Shown: piece after piece, positions 36,301-48,300 of the stretch
Layout of the letters: every line of letters begins with the position of its first letter
How positions within the stretch are numbered: position 1 is the stretch's first letter
From: Orthonyx spaldingii
Lineage: Eukaryota > Chordata > Aves > Passeriformes > Orthonychidae
DNA: 64,000 bases
NCBI GenBank assembly: GCA_013397795.1
Contig: VZTJ01004385.1
Coordinates: forward strand, 1,042,839-1,106,838
Direction: 5' to 3'
Position numbers and translations under genes: made by a program
Notes under the pieces: generated by a model
Seen by the model: the letters and a program-made list of their open reading frames with translations, nothing else
What the model was told of the DNA's origin: nothing
The model's database searches: none

Positions 36301-39300
36301 TTGGCCTTGCTTTGGGACACCCAGGAGGCTGCCAGAGGGATCCCTGGACCTGCCTAAAACCAGGGAGAAGACCACCAGCCCTCTGTGCGTGCAGGCCATG
36401 GGCAGCACGAGGGCATTTCCAGGGGGAGAGGGACAATAGCAGCTTTGTGGGACTGAGCCCACCATCAGTGCCCATCCCCAGCAGCAAAGCACAACCCCAA
36501 ACAGCCGTGGCACAGAGGGGACCCCCAGTGCCTGGTGGGCTCCCTTTCCCACGTCCCCTTCAGGGCATGGTTAATTAAACTCTCACAAAGCCAGGCAGCA
36601 CAAAGCGATTTCCCTGCTCAGCACAACCCGTGGAGGCCTTTGGCTGGAGGAGTGGATCTGCATCCCTCTGCTTGGATCTGCATCCCTCTCCCTGCTCCTG
36701 TCCCGTCCATGGATCGGCATCCCTCTCCCTGCTCCTGTCCCGTCCATGGATCGGCATCCCTCTCCCTGCTCCTGTCCCGTCCATGGATCGGCATCCCTCT
36801 CCCTGCTCCTGTCCCGTCCATGGATCGGCATCCCTCTCCCTGCTCCTGTCCCGTCCATGGATCGGCATCCCTCTCCCTGCTCCTGTCCCGTCCATGGATC
36901 GGCATCCCTCTCCCTGCTCCTGTCCCGTCCATGGATCGGCATCCCTCTCCCTGCTCCTGTCCCGTCCATGGATCGGCATCCCTCTCCCTGCTCCTGTCCC
37001 GTCCATGGATCGGCATCCCTCTGCTTGCTCCTGTCCCATCCATGGATCTGCATCCCTCAGCCTGCTCCTGTCCTGTGGCCTCCATCCCACTCCCATCCAC
37101 CCTCATTATCAGCTGGGCTTTGTCATCAGCCAGGCCTGGTCCTTAAAACAAGAAACAGCCCCTGGGTTTCAGACTGGACTCGTAAATCAGCTCTGGAGCC
37201 TCCCTCCCTGAAGCTCCTGCAGCTCCCCGTGCTGTGGGAAGGGCAGGAAGGGCTCTAGAGTGCTCTGGCAGATGTGGCACCTGAGCCTCATCCAGTTAGA
37301 ATCAGAATCCTGGAGTGGTTTGGTTTGGGAAGGACCTTAAATCCCATCTCGTTCCATGCCCCTGCTATGGGCAGGGACACCTTCCACTACCCCAGGTGGC
37401 TCCAAACCCTGTCCAGCCTGGCCTTGGACACTTCCAGGGATCCAGGGGCAGCCACAGCTTCTCTGGGCACCCTGTGCCAGGGCCTCACCACCCTCCCAGC
37501 CAGGAAGTCCTTCCTCATATCTCATCTAAACCTCCCACTGGAGTTGGTGAAGCTGCAGTGATTTACACTTGCTCTGAGATGACTCTGGGCCCATTTTGAT
37601 CTGCCAGTAGCCAGGAGGCCACCTCCTGGCCTGTGCTTTATGTGGGATTGTGACCCAGAGTGAGTCCTGCAGGGCTGTGGGGCTTGTCCTAGGTGATGTT
37701 CACATCAGCACAGGGCACTTCTGGCTGCTGGCTTGCACTGGGAACTTCACCCCTTCCCACAGGAGACCAAAGCCTCCAGGCCTGTCCTGCGTGTCCCCTT
37801 GTCACTGCCCTGTCCTGGAGCATCTCACCTGAGTGGACAGAGTGACCAGTGAGACTTGGCAGTGCCAGGGAGCTCTTTCAGATCCAAGCTGGCTGCTCCA
37901 GCAGCCGGCACGGAGCCGCAGTGTCCTGGCTGCAGCCGGTGTCTCCATGGGCTGCTGCTCCTGCCCAGTGGGATGTTGGCCATCCTGGCACCCTGGCAGG
38001 GAGGAGGAGAGGCACAGGGGACAGAGCCTGGCCCTGGCACGGGGCCACAGGCGCCTCTCAGGACACAGCCCGAGTTCCCAGCCCCAGTTCCCATCTCCGT
38101 GCGGCGCCTGCATTTGGGGTCAGCTTGGCTTGGGGACTGACCTGCTGTGTCCTGACACACATTCCAGGGAGGCACAAATCCAGGCCTGACTCTGGGCCAG
38201 CACTAATTACTCCAGAGTGGGGAGAGGCTTGTGAGGACACGAACTTGGAAGGGACATCTCCCTGCCTTTCTCCAGCCTCCCACTGCCATCGGATTCCAGA
38301 CTGAGAACCTGGGCTTTAAAAAACAACATCCGGAGGAGCAGTGGGACCAGGGGCCTGCTCCACCTGCAGGACAGACCTCTTTGTCTGCCTCATTGCTGCT
38401 CCTGGTTTTCAAAGGGGCAGTGGGATCTTTCCCAGGGGATGATGTCCTCCAGCACAGGCAGGTTTGTGCAGGGGACACAGAGGTTTCCCTGTGGTGTTGT
38501 CCCAGGAAGAAATCTCCCCTCAGCCCACCACACACACACAGACTGAGCTCTGGGTGCACCTCCTTAAGCTCTCAGCAGCATTGTGGACCCTTCCAGGCTT
38601 TTTCCAGCCCTCAGGCCATGGGATGGATGCCTTTGCTCCATGATTTCTCCAGGCTGCTTTGGCTGCAGAGCCTGTTCAGGCAAACAGCATTTGCCACATT
38701 TCCCAGGAGAGCAAATTACACAGGAAACACTCACCAAGGACTCCTGTCCGTGGCACTGGATTTCCAGAGGTGACACACTGCTCCTTCTTCAAAGGTTACA
38801 GTCAGGATTTTCCAAGGGAACTCGGTGTTCCCTGCTGGATCAGGTTCCTGGTGGTGGTGAGGCAGCAGCTCTGCTTTTCCCAGCTCCAGCCTGAGCCCCT
38901 TCTCCCAAGTCACCATGGAAACACCCACCTGGAAAGCTCTGCTTTCCAGGGATTCAGTGCAATCAGACCTTGCCGGGGTCTGTCCTGGCGATTTTTCCAT
39001 CTGGGCTTTTTCCATTTGGGTGTGCAGCTCTGTGGTGATGCCACCCTCCATCCCCACGGCCCTGCAGGTCACCCAGGCTGGGGAGGATCCCGTGCTCCCT
39101 GTGACATTCCCAGCAGGACTCATCCCACACTCTGGGGAGGTTGAGTGCCTTGAAATCTGTTATCCACACAAGTACTAAAAAGAGGAGCAGGACGCTTAAG
39201 TAGAGCTGAGTGTAGATGTTATTGCCTTCTAGGAGCTGTATTAAAATGTAAATTATAGTTAATGTCACCTCACAGGGAAGAAAAGCTCTTGAAAGAAGAA

Positions 39301-42300
39301 CTGGCCTATTTTAAGGTGGTGGTGAACTGCTGTGAGTGCACAAAACCCCCTTTTTATAGGCTGGAAGTAGCAGCCAGGTTCTGGCTGTTGCTTTCTTTAG
39401 CACCTAAAGGGGGGGGAAAAATGATATTTGGTAAAAATGACCACAAACAAAATGTATGGAGCTTCCCAAATCCCCTCAAAATCTGAGCCATTGAAGAGCC
39501 AGGCTCTCCACAGCTCCCTGACTGTGGTTGGAGGTTGGAGGTTGGAGGTTGGAGCCAGGCTGGGGTTGGTCTCTCCTCTCAGGTAACAGACAGGACAAAG
39601 GGAAATGGCCTCAAGTTGCTCCAGAGGAGATTTTGGTTGGATATTAGGGAAAATTTCTTCATGGAAAGGGTTGTCCAACCTTCGAGGCCCCCTGAGGCTG
39701 CCCCTCAACTCAGCACAACCTCTTGCACCAGTCCAAGGCTTGAGGAGCTCCCAGATTTCCCTTCCAGCTCTCTCCATCAACAAACTCCTCATTACTGGGG
39801 TAACAGGGGGCTCCCAGGGAGCAGGAATCCCTCATGCATGAGGAGAATCACAGGGTGCTGAAGGCCACTTGGAAAACTTTTGGGCTTTACTGACCCTGCT
39901 GAGCTCAGACCAGGCCTTCCAATATGCGAGAGATGTTGATGTCTTATTTCTCACTTTAGTTTTGCTAATCAAAGTGATCCATGGAGTCTTTCTGTCCTGT
40001 GTGCATCCCATTTTTCCTTTAAAGCCACAAAGCCCCACTAGACCCCAACCAAAGATCCCTCTTTTTGCCTTAAAAGCAGTTGGGTGCTGGTGAAGGCAAC
40101 GTGGATTTCTGCTGTTGCTGAAATTAAAATGCTGATTTATGCCCTGGTTCTCCAGATGGATGGTGCTGGATCCCTGAGGGGATCAGAGTTAGAGAAGGGC
40201 TGGGACACAGCTGCAGCCACAGCTTTGGATTCACCTGGAACAGGCTGCCCTGGGCTGCCTCCCGTGAGTTTGGAGCGTTTCCAATGCTGGAGACTCCACA
40301 GCCTCTTTTTTCTGGTCTTTGACAACCTTTATAGAAAAAGAAAAAAAGCTTTTACTATGTGTTCACCCAGCAAATGCTGTTTCCTGGAGACTGGTGCCTG
40401 GCTGGAGGGAGCAGATGGCAATTCTGCTGGAAATACTTGGAAAGCACCAGCTCCAGCAGGGAGAGGTTCACAAATTCATTATCCTGGGCAAAGCAGACAG
40501 AGATTTAAGCTGCAAAGAAGATAAGAAGATTGTCCTAGCAATCCCCTCTTTGCTGTCTTCCCCGTGGCACGTGCATTTCCCCACAGAGGGGTCTCACATG
40601 AAGGAAGGACGTGGCTTTTCCAGGCGTTCCGGGTGGGATCCTCACTCTCCAATCTGCAGCCCAGCAGGCAGGGAGTGCAAAACCTGGCTCTGGCTGGGTT
40701 GGTACAGTCAGGATGTGCTCTAACAGCTGGGTTGGACCTCACAGACCAGTCTGACCTCATGGTCTGCAGCTGGGAGACCCAACATCCACACAGCCAACAG
40801 TAAAAACCCTTCCAGGAGCAGAACAACTCCTGAACCCTCTCCCTGAGCGAGAGGGATCATGTGAAGCCAAAAGGCTGCTCTGCCTTCAGGATCCTGCCCT
40901 GGAGGACTGAACATCCCTGCTGAGAAAGGAAATCCAGGGGCTTGCCCTCTTTCAGGAAGGTCAGTGTAGGAGTGGGATCTCCAGGACCAGCTGTTGGCTC
41001 TGCTTTATCCTTACAGGACCTAAAGGGGCTCAGGAGAGCTGGAGAGGGACTTTGGACAAGGGATTAAGTGACAGGACAAGGGGGAATGGATTCACACTGC
41101 CAGCATGCAGGGTTAGATGGAATGTTGGGAAGGAATTCCTGGCTGGGAGGGAGGTGAGGCCCTGGATCCAATGGGAGGATTTTGGGGTGCAAATGGACTC
41201 AAACTGCCAGAGGGCAGGGTTAGATGGGATATGAGGAAGAAATTCCAACCTGGGAGGGTGGTGAGGCCCTGGCACAGGGTGCCCAGAGAAGCTGTGGCTG
41301 CCCCTGGATCCCTGGAAGTGTCCAAGGCCAGGCTGGACGGGGCTTGGAGCAACCTGGGATAGTGGGAGATGTCCCTGCCATGGCAGGGGTGGGACTAAAT
41401 GGCTTTTAAAGATCCCTTCCAACCCAAACCATCCTGGAATTCTCTGATTCACCCCAGCAGAGCCGTTCCAGTGCACTCAAGTGTTAGAAGCTGGCACTGA
41501 ATGAACTCTAACAACAGTGTGTGAGGCCAGAACCAGCGTGTGCAGGTCCTGCTGCACAAAAGCTCCATCTCAGAGCCCTCCAGTATCTCCACAAGCCCCT
41601 GGGCAATGTCCTGGTCCCGAGGAGCAAGATGGGAGCTCCCTCTGCTGCCTTGTCCACCCTGCACACGGGGTGCACTGGCTGCACCCCCTGCCCAGCTCCA
41701 GCACTTGCTGCAGCCTCCCTCTGCCTCAGCCTGGAAACACCAGGCTGGGGTTGCTAAAAGCAGCAAGGAATGGCTGCTCCCTCAAAATCTGGGGCTGTCT
41801 TGGAGAGTGTTTAATGTCATTTCACACAGGCAGTGATGTTGTCCCAAATCTCCCAGGGAACAAGGGACAGGACGAAAGGGAACAGCCTCAAGATGCACCA
41901 GGGGAGGTTTAGATTGGATATTAGGAGGAATTTCTTGATGGAAAAGGGTGTCCGGCCCTGGCACAGGCTGCTCAGGAGTCTCCATGCCTGGAGGGATTTA
42001 AAATCCATGTGGATGTGGCACTTGGGGACGTGGGTCAGTGGTGGCCTTGGCAGTGCTGGGGGAACAGTTGGCCTCGATGGTCTTAGAGGGCTTTTGCAAC
42101 CTGAACCTGTGCTTCTAAGTTGCAAGTCTGTTAATTCTTTTCTTCCTGCTAGGTGATTAAGTAGAGGTGATTAAATTTTAATTAAACAACACGTGATGGC
42201 ATTGATTGATTGCCCTGCACGAGTCACCCCCCCTCAGGTCCCTTCACCACGGGAGCCTGACGTGCTTCCTTTCCCCTGCCCATCCCTCAGACAGGGATGC

Positions 42301-45300
42301 TGGAGGGCTGCTGGCAGCAGGAGGGGCTCCCCAGCCCAGGGTGGGCATCCCAGCTCTGCTGGGCCTGTGGAGCAGCAGGCACTGAGCTCCCAGGAATGTT
42401 CATCCCTGTTTATTGCAGCTTTTCCCATCTCGCTGCTGCTGCAAAGCTCATCCTCGCTGTGACACTCCACGGAGCTGCACGGCTTTGTTCAGTGCTGGTG
42501 GAGAACTTTACACGGCTTTTTTAAGCTCTTTTGGGGGTAGAAAATAAAAAAATCTTCCATGAGCACTTGAGCACATTCCTCTAAGAATAAAATCTCTCTT
42601 CCCGAGCTGCTCTGCCAATCTCCCGCAGCAGAAATCCTGGACCTGCAGGGTTCAGTGTGAAGGAGCAGCCAGCCTTCAAATAAATCCTTGTGGCATCCAG
42701 CCTGAACCCTCTGCCCCTTGCTGTGCTTCAGGGAGGGTCAGCAGAGCCCTCAGGCACCAGTCAGCCACAGGCTTGTTCTCCTCTGCTGGGGTGCTGGAAT
42801 GTCATCCCTTGGGAAACCAACCGTGGGTGCAAGAAGTGCCTTAATGGGGAGCCTGGGCAGCCCCAGGCAGAGCTTGGGTTTATTTATTTATTTGTTTATC
42901 TCCTCTCCCTGGCACTTCTCTCCCTCAGAGCTCACCCCCAGCCAGTGGAGAAGACGAGGGAATTCTGCCCCGTGGTCCAGCTCAGCTGATGAGCATCTCA
43001 AACAGATCCTTAGGGATGAGGCTGGGGGTGTGTTCATTCCTCTTGGAAACAGCAGCTACCAGGGTCACTCCTCAGCCAGGACTGTGGAGAGCAGCCGCCC
43101 CAGAGCCAACCCCACAACCTGGCTGCATCCCAAGGCTGGATAGGGCAGCTGTGGATCTCTGGAAGTTGGCATTTGCTTTGCATGGAGCTCACAGGCTGCC
43201 ATTTGGAAGCTGGCTTAATTAAACACAGGGCATGGAGCAGCCCTCCTGCTTTGAATAATTATGTGTGTTAATGATTCTGAGCTAAACAAGGCTTGTTGGA
43301 ACAGGTTACCCAGAGAAGCTGTGGCTGCCACTGAATCCCTGGAAGTGTCCAGGGCCAGGCTGGATTAGTCTTGGAGCAACCTGGGATAGTGGACGGTGTC
43401 CCTGCCCATGGCAGGGAGTGGGACAAGATTAGTTTGGGTTGGAAGGGACCTTAAAAACTTGCTGGGATTCTGTGTTGCTGTTCTCGAGGTTTTGAAAGGT
43501 CTGGGGTTCAGTGTGTGAGTCTTGGCCAGTTGTGCCTTGCCCTGGAGCCCCTGTGACCCTGCTGTCCCTGTCCCCTGCAGGTGGTGCGGGACCAGATCTC
43601 ACACTGCACGGTGAAGCTGCGCCAGACCACGGGGCTGATGGAATATTGCCTGGAGGTCATCAAGGAGAACGACCCCAGTGGCTTCCTGCAGGTGGGTGTG
43701 GGGCTGTGGGCAGGGCACAGCCCCGGGAATGCAGCAGGGATGGGGTGGGGCTGCTCCAAGGAGAACGGACCCAAAAAATCAAGGATCGGCCTCTGGTCAC
43801 CTCCATGTTCCCAGCAGGGCAGGGACATTTCTGGAAGAAATTCCATTTCTGGAAGAAATTCCTTTTCTGGAGTTCGGTGGAAGAGAGGGTTGCAGCAGGC
43901 AGGGGATGGTGCATGGCTGGAGCAGGGATCACAGCGTGGCTCTCCAGTGAGAGACCAGCAGAGCCCTTGGGGGCTGCATCCCACCATCCACTCCTGGATT
44001 TCCCTTGGTGCTAAACCCTGCCCTTAAACAGCCCCCAGCACTGCAGGGTTCCTCTGCCAGCCGAGCCTGCAGAGAGCAGCGATGCTGGGAACCACGTGTG
44101 ACATCCCAGACATCCCATCCATGGCTCCTGCCCATCCTGTCTGGGGTCTCCACGTCTGTTTTCACTGGCTCTCATCACTTTGGGCAGTGAGGATGAGGGT
44201 GGTGGACGAGCAGCTCTGCTGAGAGATGTCTCAGTGGACACCTCCCTGTCAGGCTGTCACTCTCCCATGCTTTCCAGAGCAGGAGTGGGCTGTGGGACAC
44301 GTGTGGAGATGCCCAAATAGAGCAGCAAAAAACCAAAAAAAGTCCTTTCTGGGAGGGGGACAGCAGGGTGGGGACAAGGCACGGGACATCCCCGGCAGCT
44401 GAGGCTGCTCCTGCCCTGCAGATCTCGGATGCCCTGATCAGGAGGGTGCACCTGACCGAGGACCAGTGGGGGAAGGGGACGCTCACCCCCCGCATGACCA
44501 CGGACTTCGACCTGAACCTGGACAACGCCCCTCTGCTGCAGTCCATCCACCAGCTCGACTTCGTGCAGATGAAAGGTAAGGATCTTTCCAGTGCCTTCCC
44601 AAAGCCCGGCTCTGCTCGTGCTGGGAGTTTCCCTGCAGCTCATCCCTGGGAAAGGGCGGGAAAGGGGAATTTCTCATCCTCTCCCAGCAAGACTGGGCAC
44701 CCCAGATCCAGAGTTATGCCCATTCCTGTGTGTTTTGCACCCCTGGGCTGTCCATCTGCCTCTCTGCCTTGGATCTCTGGGCAGCTGTGTGCTCGATCAG
44801 GGTGGCAGGAGCTTGGCTTTGCCTGGAGAAATACTTGCAGTGCATTAAAAAGTGCTCTGAAAAAGTTATTAGTGCACTGAAAAGTGCTCTGCAGGTTGGG
44901 ACCTCTTTTTTGGGGGCAGCACAAGGCTTTTCCCAAACCTCTCCTCACACCCCCATGCTCCTTCAGTGCTGAGCAGCACCTATCACAGACCAGATGTCCC
45001 TCCAAACAGAGCCAGGTCACTTAACTTTGGCTCTTCCCTCCCTCTCCTCACCTCTAAACTGTTGGTTTAGATCTTCATTTTGGCTTTAATTTCCTCCCTG
45101 CTCCCCATTCCCTCTGTGCTCCTTCTCCTGCCCACCAAGAACCACTGCAGCCCATGAGAAATTTGGGATTTGGCAAGCCCAGGGAAGCTGACAAAGATGC
45201 AGAGGGGCTGTGCCACAGGGCAGCTCAGGAGGACACTGAGCGTGGGCTGTACCTTCAGCTGCCTGGAGGAAGAGCCACCAGCTGCAGGTCTGGCACTGCC

Positions 45301-48300
45301 CCTCATTTCCATCACGGCTGGAATTCCCAGCCCAGGAGCTGTTTGCACACACCAGGGTGTCCCAGTGGCCAGGGACAGGAAGGATGGTGGCCACACTCCT
45401 CGTCTGTCACCACCAGGAGCATCCTCAGCTGACGGCCCCGCTGGTGCTGGTGGCAGGGAGGAGCTGCCCGTGCTGGCTCATCGTTAGCTGGGCTGGCAAT
45501 TTGAAATGTCAGGAATATTTTTGGATGGCAAACCCAGGGAGGGAGGGCTGGATTGCTGGTTCACATTCCCGTGTTCCTGCCCTCCCTCCCTGCAGTTTAG
45601 CCCAGAGGGTTATTTTTAATTAATAAGAGCAAATCTGCTGCTGGTTCAGCCACCCCCCCTCCTCTCACCATCTCCCTCCTCCTCCTCCCAGCTCACCCTC
45701 GCTGTGGAAGTCAGTTGTTGGTTTTGTAGACTTGCAGAAGGTTGGGTTTGGACCCCAAATCTGTGTCACAGCACCAGGGGAGGGAGGGCAACACCTGAGG
45801 CCTCATTAGAGAGCAGGTGAGCAATAGGTACAGGGCATCCCACACCCACTGCCAGCCTGCAGGTTCCTGAGGATCCATCCCAGGAGGTGGAGGAGTCACA
45901 GAGGGTGAATGCTGAGCCCTGCCCATCCTGTCTGGGGGGTCTCCATGTCTGTTTTCCCTGGCTCTTGTCACTTTGGGCAGTGAGGATGAGGGTGGTGGAT
46001 GAGCAGCTCTGTTGAGAGATGTCTCAGTGGACATCTCCCTGTCAGGCTGTCACTCTTTCCATGCCTTTCAGAGCAGGAGTGGGCTGTGGGACACGTGTGG
46101 AGATGCCCAGATACAGCAGCAAAAACCCTGGCAAAACCCAAAAAAGTCCTTTCTGTGCCCTGTGCAGCTGATGGGAGCCAAAGGGGGTACTCAGCCCCCT
46201 CCCAGTTTTGTTGCAGTGAATTTATTGGATGGAAAAGCAGGGCTGTAGATAAGTCCAGACCCAGGGTTCTGCAGAGCCTGTGGGAGAACATCCCAGGTTT
46301 GGGACTGGCTGCACGAAGGGTCCAGGCAGCTCCATAGCAGTGCATTGTGCTGCCATGAAAATTAATTAGAAAATGGGAATATAGCAGAAAAGCTTCACCA
46401 GGCTGCTGGGTAGAGGAATTTGGTGGGAGAACAATCCTTTCTGCTTCCTCCCCTGACCCTTGAGCTGCCTTCACACCGAGGCAGTGAACGCACCCTGCAT
46501 CCCCCTGTGCTCCCCGGGTTGCGCTAATTGCACTAATTGGTGATTAGTCTCCTCCCCAGTGCCGGCCCCGCCCATCCTGCAGCTGGAGGAGTGCTGCACC
46601 CACAACAACAGCGCCACGCTGTCCTGGAAGCAGCCCCCTCTGTCCACGGTGCAGGTGGAAGGATACATCCTGGAGCTGGACGACGGCAACGGCGGCCAGT
46701 TCAGGGTAGGTGCTGGGAGCAGTCCTGGTGGGAATGGGATGCTCCAACCTCCAGTGATTCCCTGCTGTCAGCTGACCACAGAATTTGTCCTCAGACTTTT
46801 TCGGCCAGTTCCCTCTTCCCTGCTGGGGTGCAGGCAGGCTGTGGGGTTTTGGCTGCCCCTGGATCTTGAGGGGTGTAAATGCCTTTCCAGTGGCCAAGAT
46901 GTCTTGGAAACACAAAGAACTCATTTGAAGCTCTTGTTGCCCAGAGAAGCTGTGGCTGCCCCTGGATCCCTGGAAGTGCCCAAGGCCAGGTTGGACAGAG
47001 CTTGGACCCCCTGGGACAGTGGAAGGTGTCCCTGCCCATGACAGGGGGTGGGATAAGATGATCTTTAAGGTCCCTTCCAACCCAAACCATTCCATGATTC
47101 CATGAATCTCCATATTTTTAGGTTGCTGAGTATTTCATGCAAGGTATGCTAATGGCCATGAAAGCTTCATGGTTTGCCAGCTGCCAGCAAGCAGAGGTGT
47201 TTAAGGCCTGAGGGCTTTTAAATTGCTGTAATTACACAATTAAAATAAGATTTTTCTCTGATCCGACACGCTGATAATCATCCTGGTGTGTTCACATCCA
47301 CCGAGAGCAGGCACAGGGACCAGCCCACTGCACTCTGAATTTATCCACAAGGAACTCAGGCAGGCAGGAGCCAGAGCAAAGTTGAGGTGAAGGAGAGGTG
47401 ACATGGGTGGGACCTGGAGAGAAGGGAGCAGGAGGCTGGGTGTGGGGAGAACAAGGCCAGTGCTTGCCTCTGACAATATTTCTTCCCAATATCCCATCCA
47501 TCCCTGCCCTCTGGCACTGGGAAGCCATTCCCTGTGTCCTGTCCCTCCAGCTCTTGTCCCCAGTCCCTCTCCAGCTCTCCTGGAGCCCCTTTAGGCCCTG
47601 GAAGGGGCTCTGAGCTCTCCCTGGAGCCTTCTCCTCTCCAGGTGAACACCCCCAGCTCTCCCAGCCTGGCTCCAGAGCAGAGGGGCTCCAGCCCTTGGAG
47701 CATCTCTGTGGCCTCCTCTGGACTCTCTCCAGCAGCTCCACATCCTCCTGATGCGGGGAGCCCCAGGGCTGGGGGCAGAATTCCAGGTGGGATCTCACCT
47801 GAGCTGAGCAGAGGGGCAGAACCCCCTCACCTCCTGCTGGTGCTGCAGCCCAAAGCACTGCCAAGGAACAAATCCCATTTTGCTCAGCTGTAACCCTCTC
47901 CAGCACTCCCAAGCCTGCCCAGGGAGCAGAGCAGGGTGGGATCCTGTGCATCCCAAGCCCCTGGGCTGTCCCGGCGTTCCCAGCTGTGGCTCTGACCGTC
48001 GTTGCCTTGCAGGAGGTGTACGTGGGCAAGGAGACCATGTGCACGGTGGATGGGCTGCACTTCAACAGCACCTACAGCGCCCGGGTCAAGGCCTTCAACA
48101 AGTCAGGAGTCAGCCCCTACAGCAAGACCCTGGTGCTCCAGACTTCCGAGGGTAAGGAATGGCAGCGGAGCCGGCCCGGCGCGCTCGGACACAGCCTGGG
48201 ACAGCCCAGCTCAGCTCCACTGACCCTCCCTGAACAGGAACACCAGCGCTGACCACAGGGGGAAAGTTGTGTCAGAATTTCCCTCTCACCCTTTTCCTTT

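Larger units (their letters stand above)
35571..43580 (+). other. TRIM9: TRIM9 intron 3 (8 kb)
   Basis: Phase 0 intron with the 37-bp minisatellite, six CR1 fragments and otherwise unique sequence. No additional exon is recognised. Confidence 0.85.
43692..44421 (+). other. TRIM9: TRIM9 intron 4
   Basis: Short phase 0 intron holding an 18-bp tandem repeat (43827-43872) and copy 1 of the 0.23-kb duplicated segment. Confidence 0.85.
46706..48012 (+). other. TRIM9: TRIM9 intron 6
   Basis: Phase 0 intron with one + strand and one - strand CR1 copy. Nothing else is recognised. Confidence 0.85.

Noticed and set aside
36535..37258. Several 150-200 residue open frames on both strands (DRHPSPCSCPVHG-type)
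   Set aside because: Product of the 37-bp minisatellite in intron 3; no start, splice or family support.
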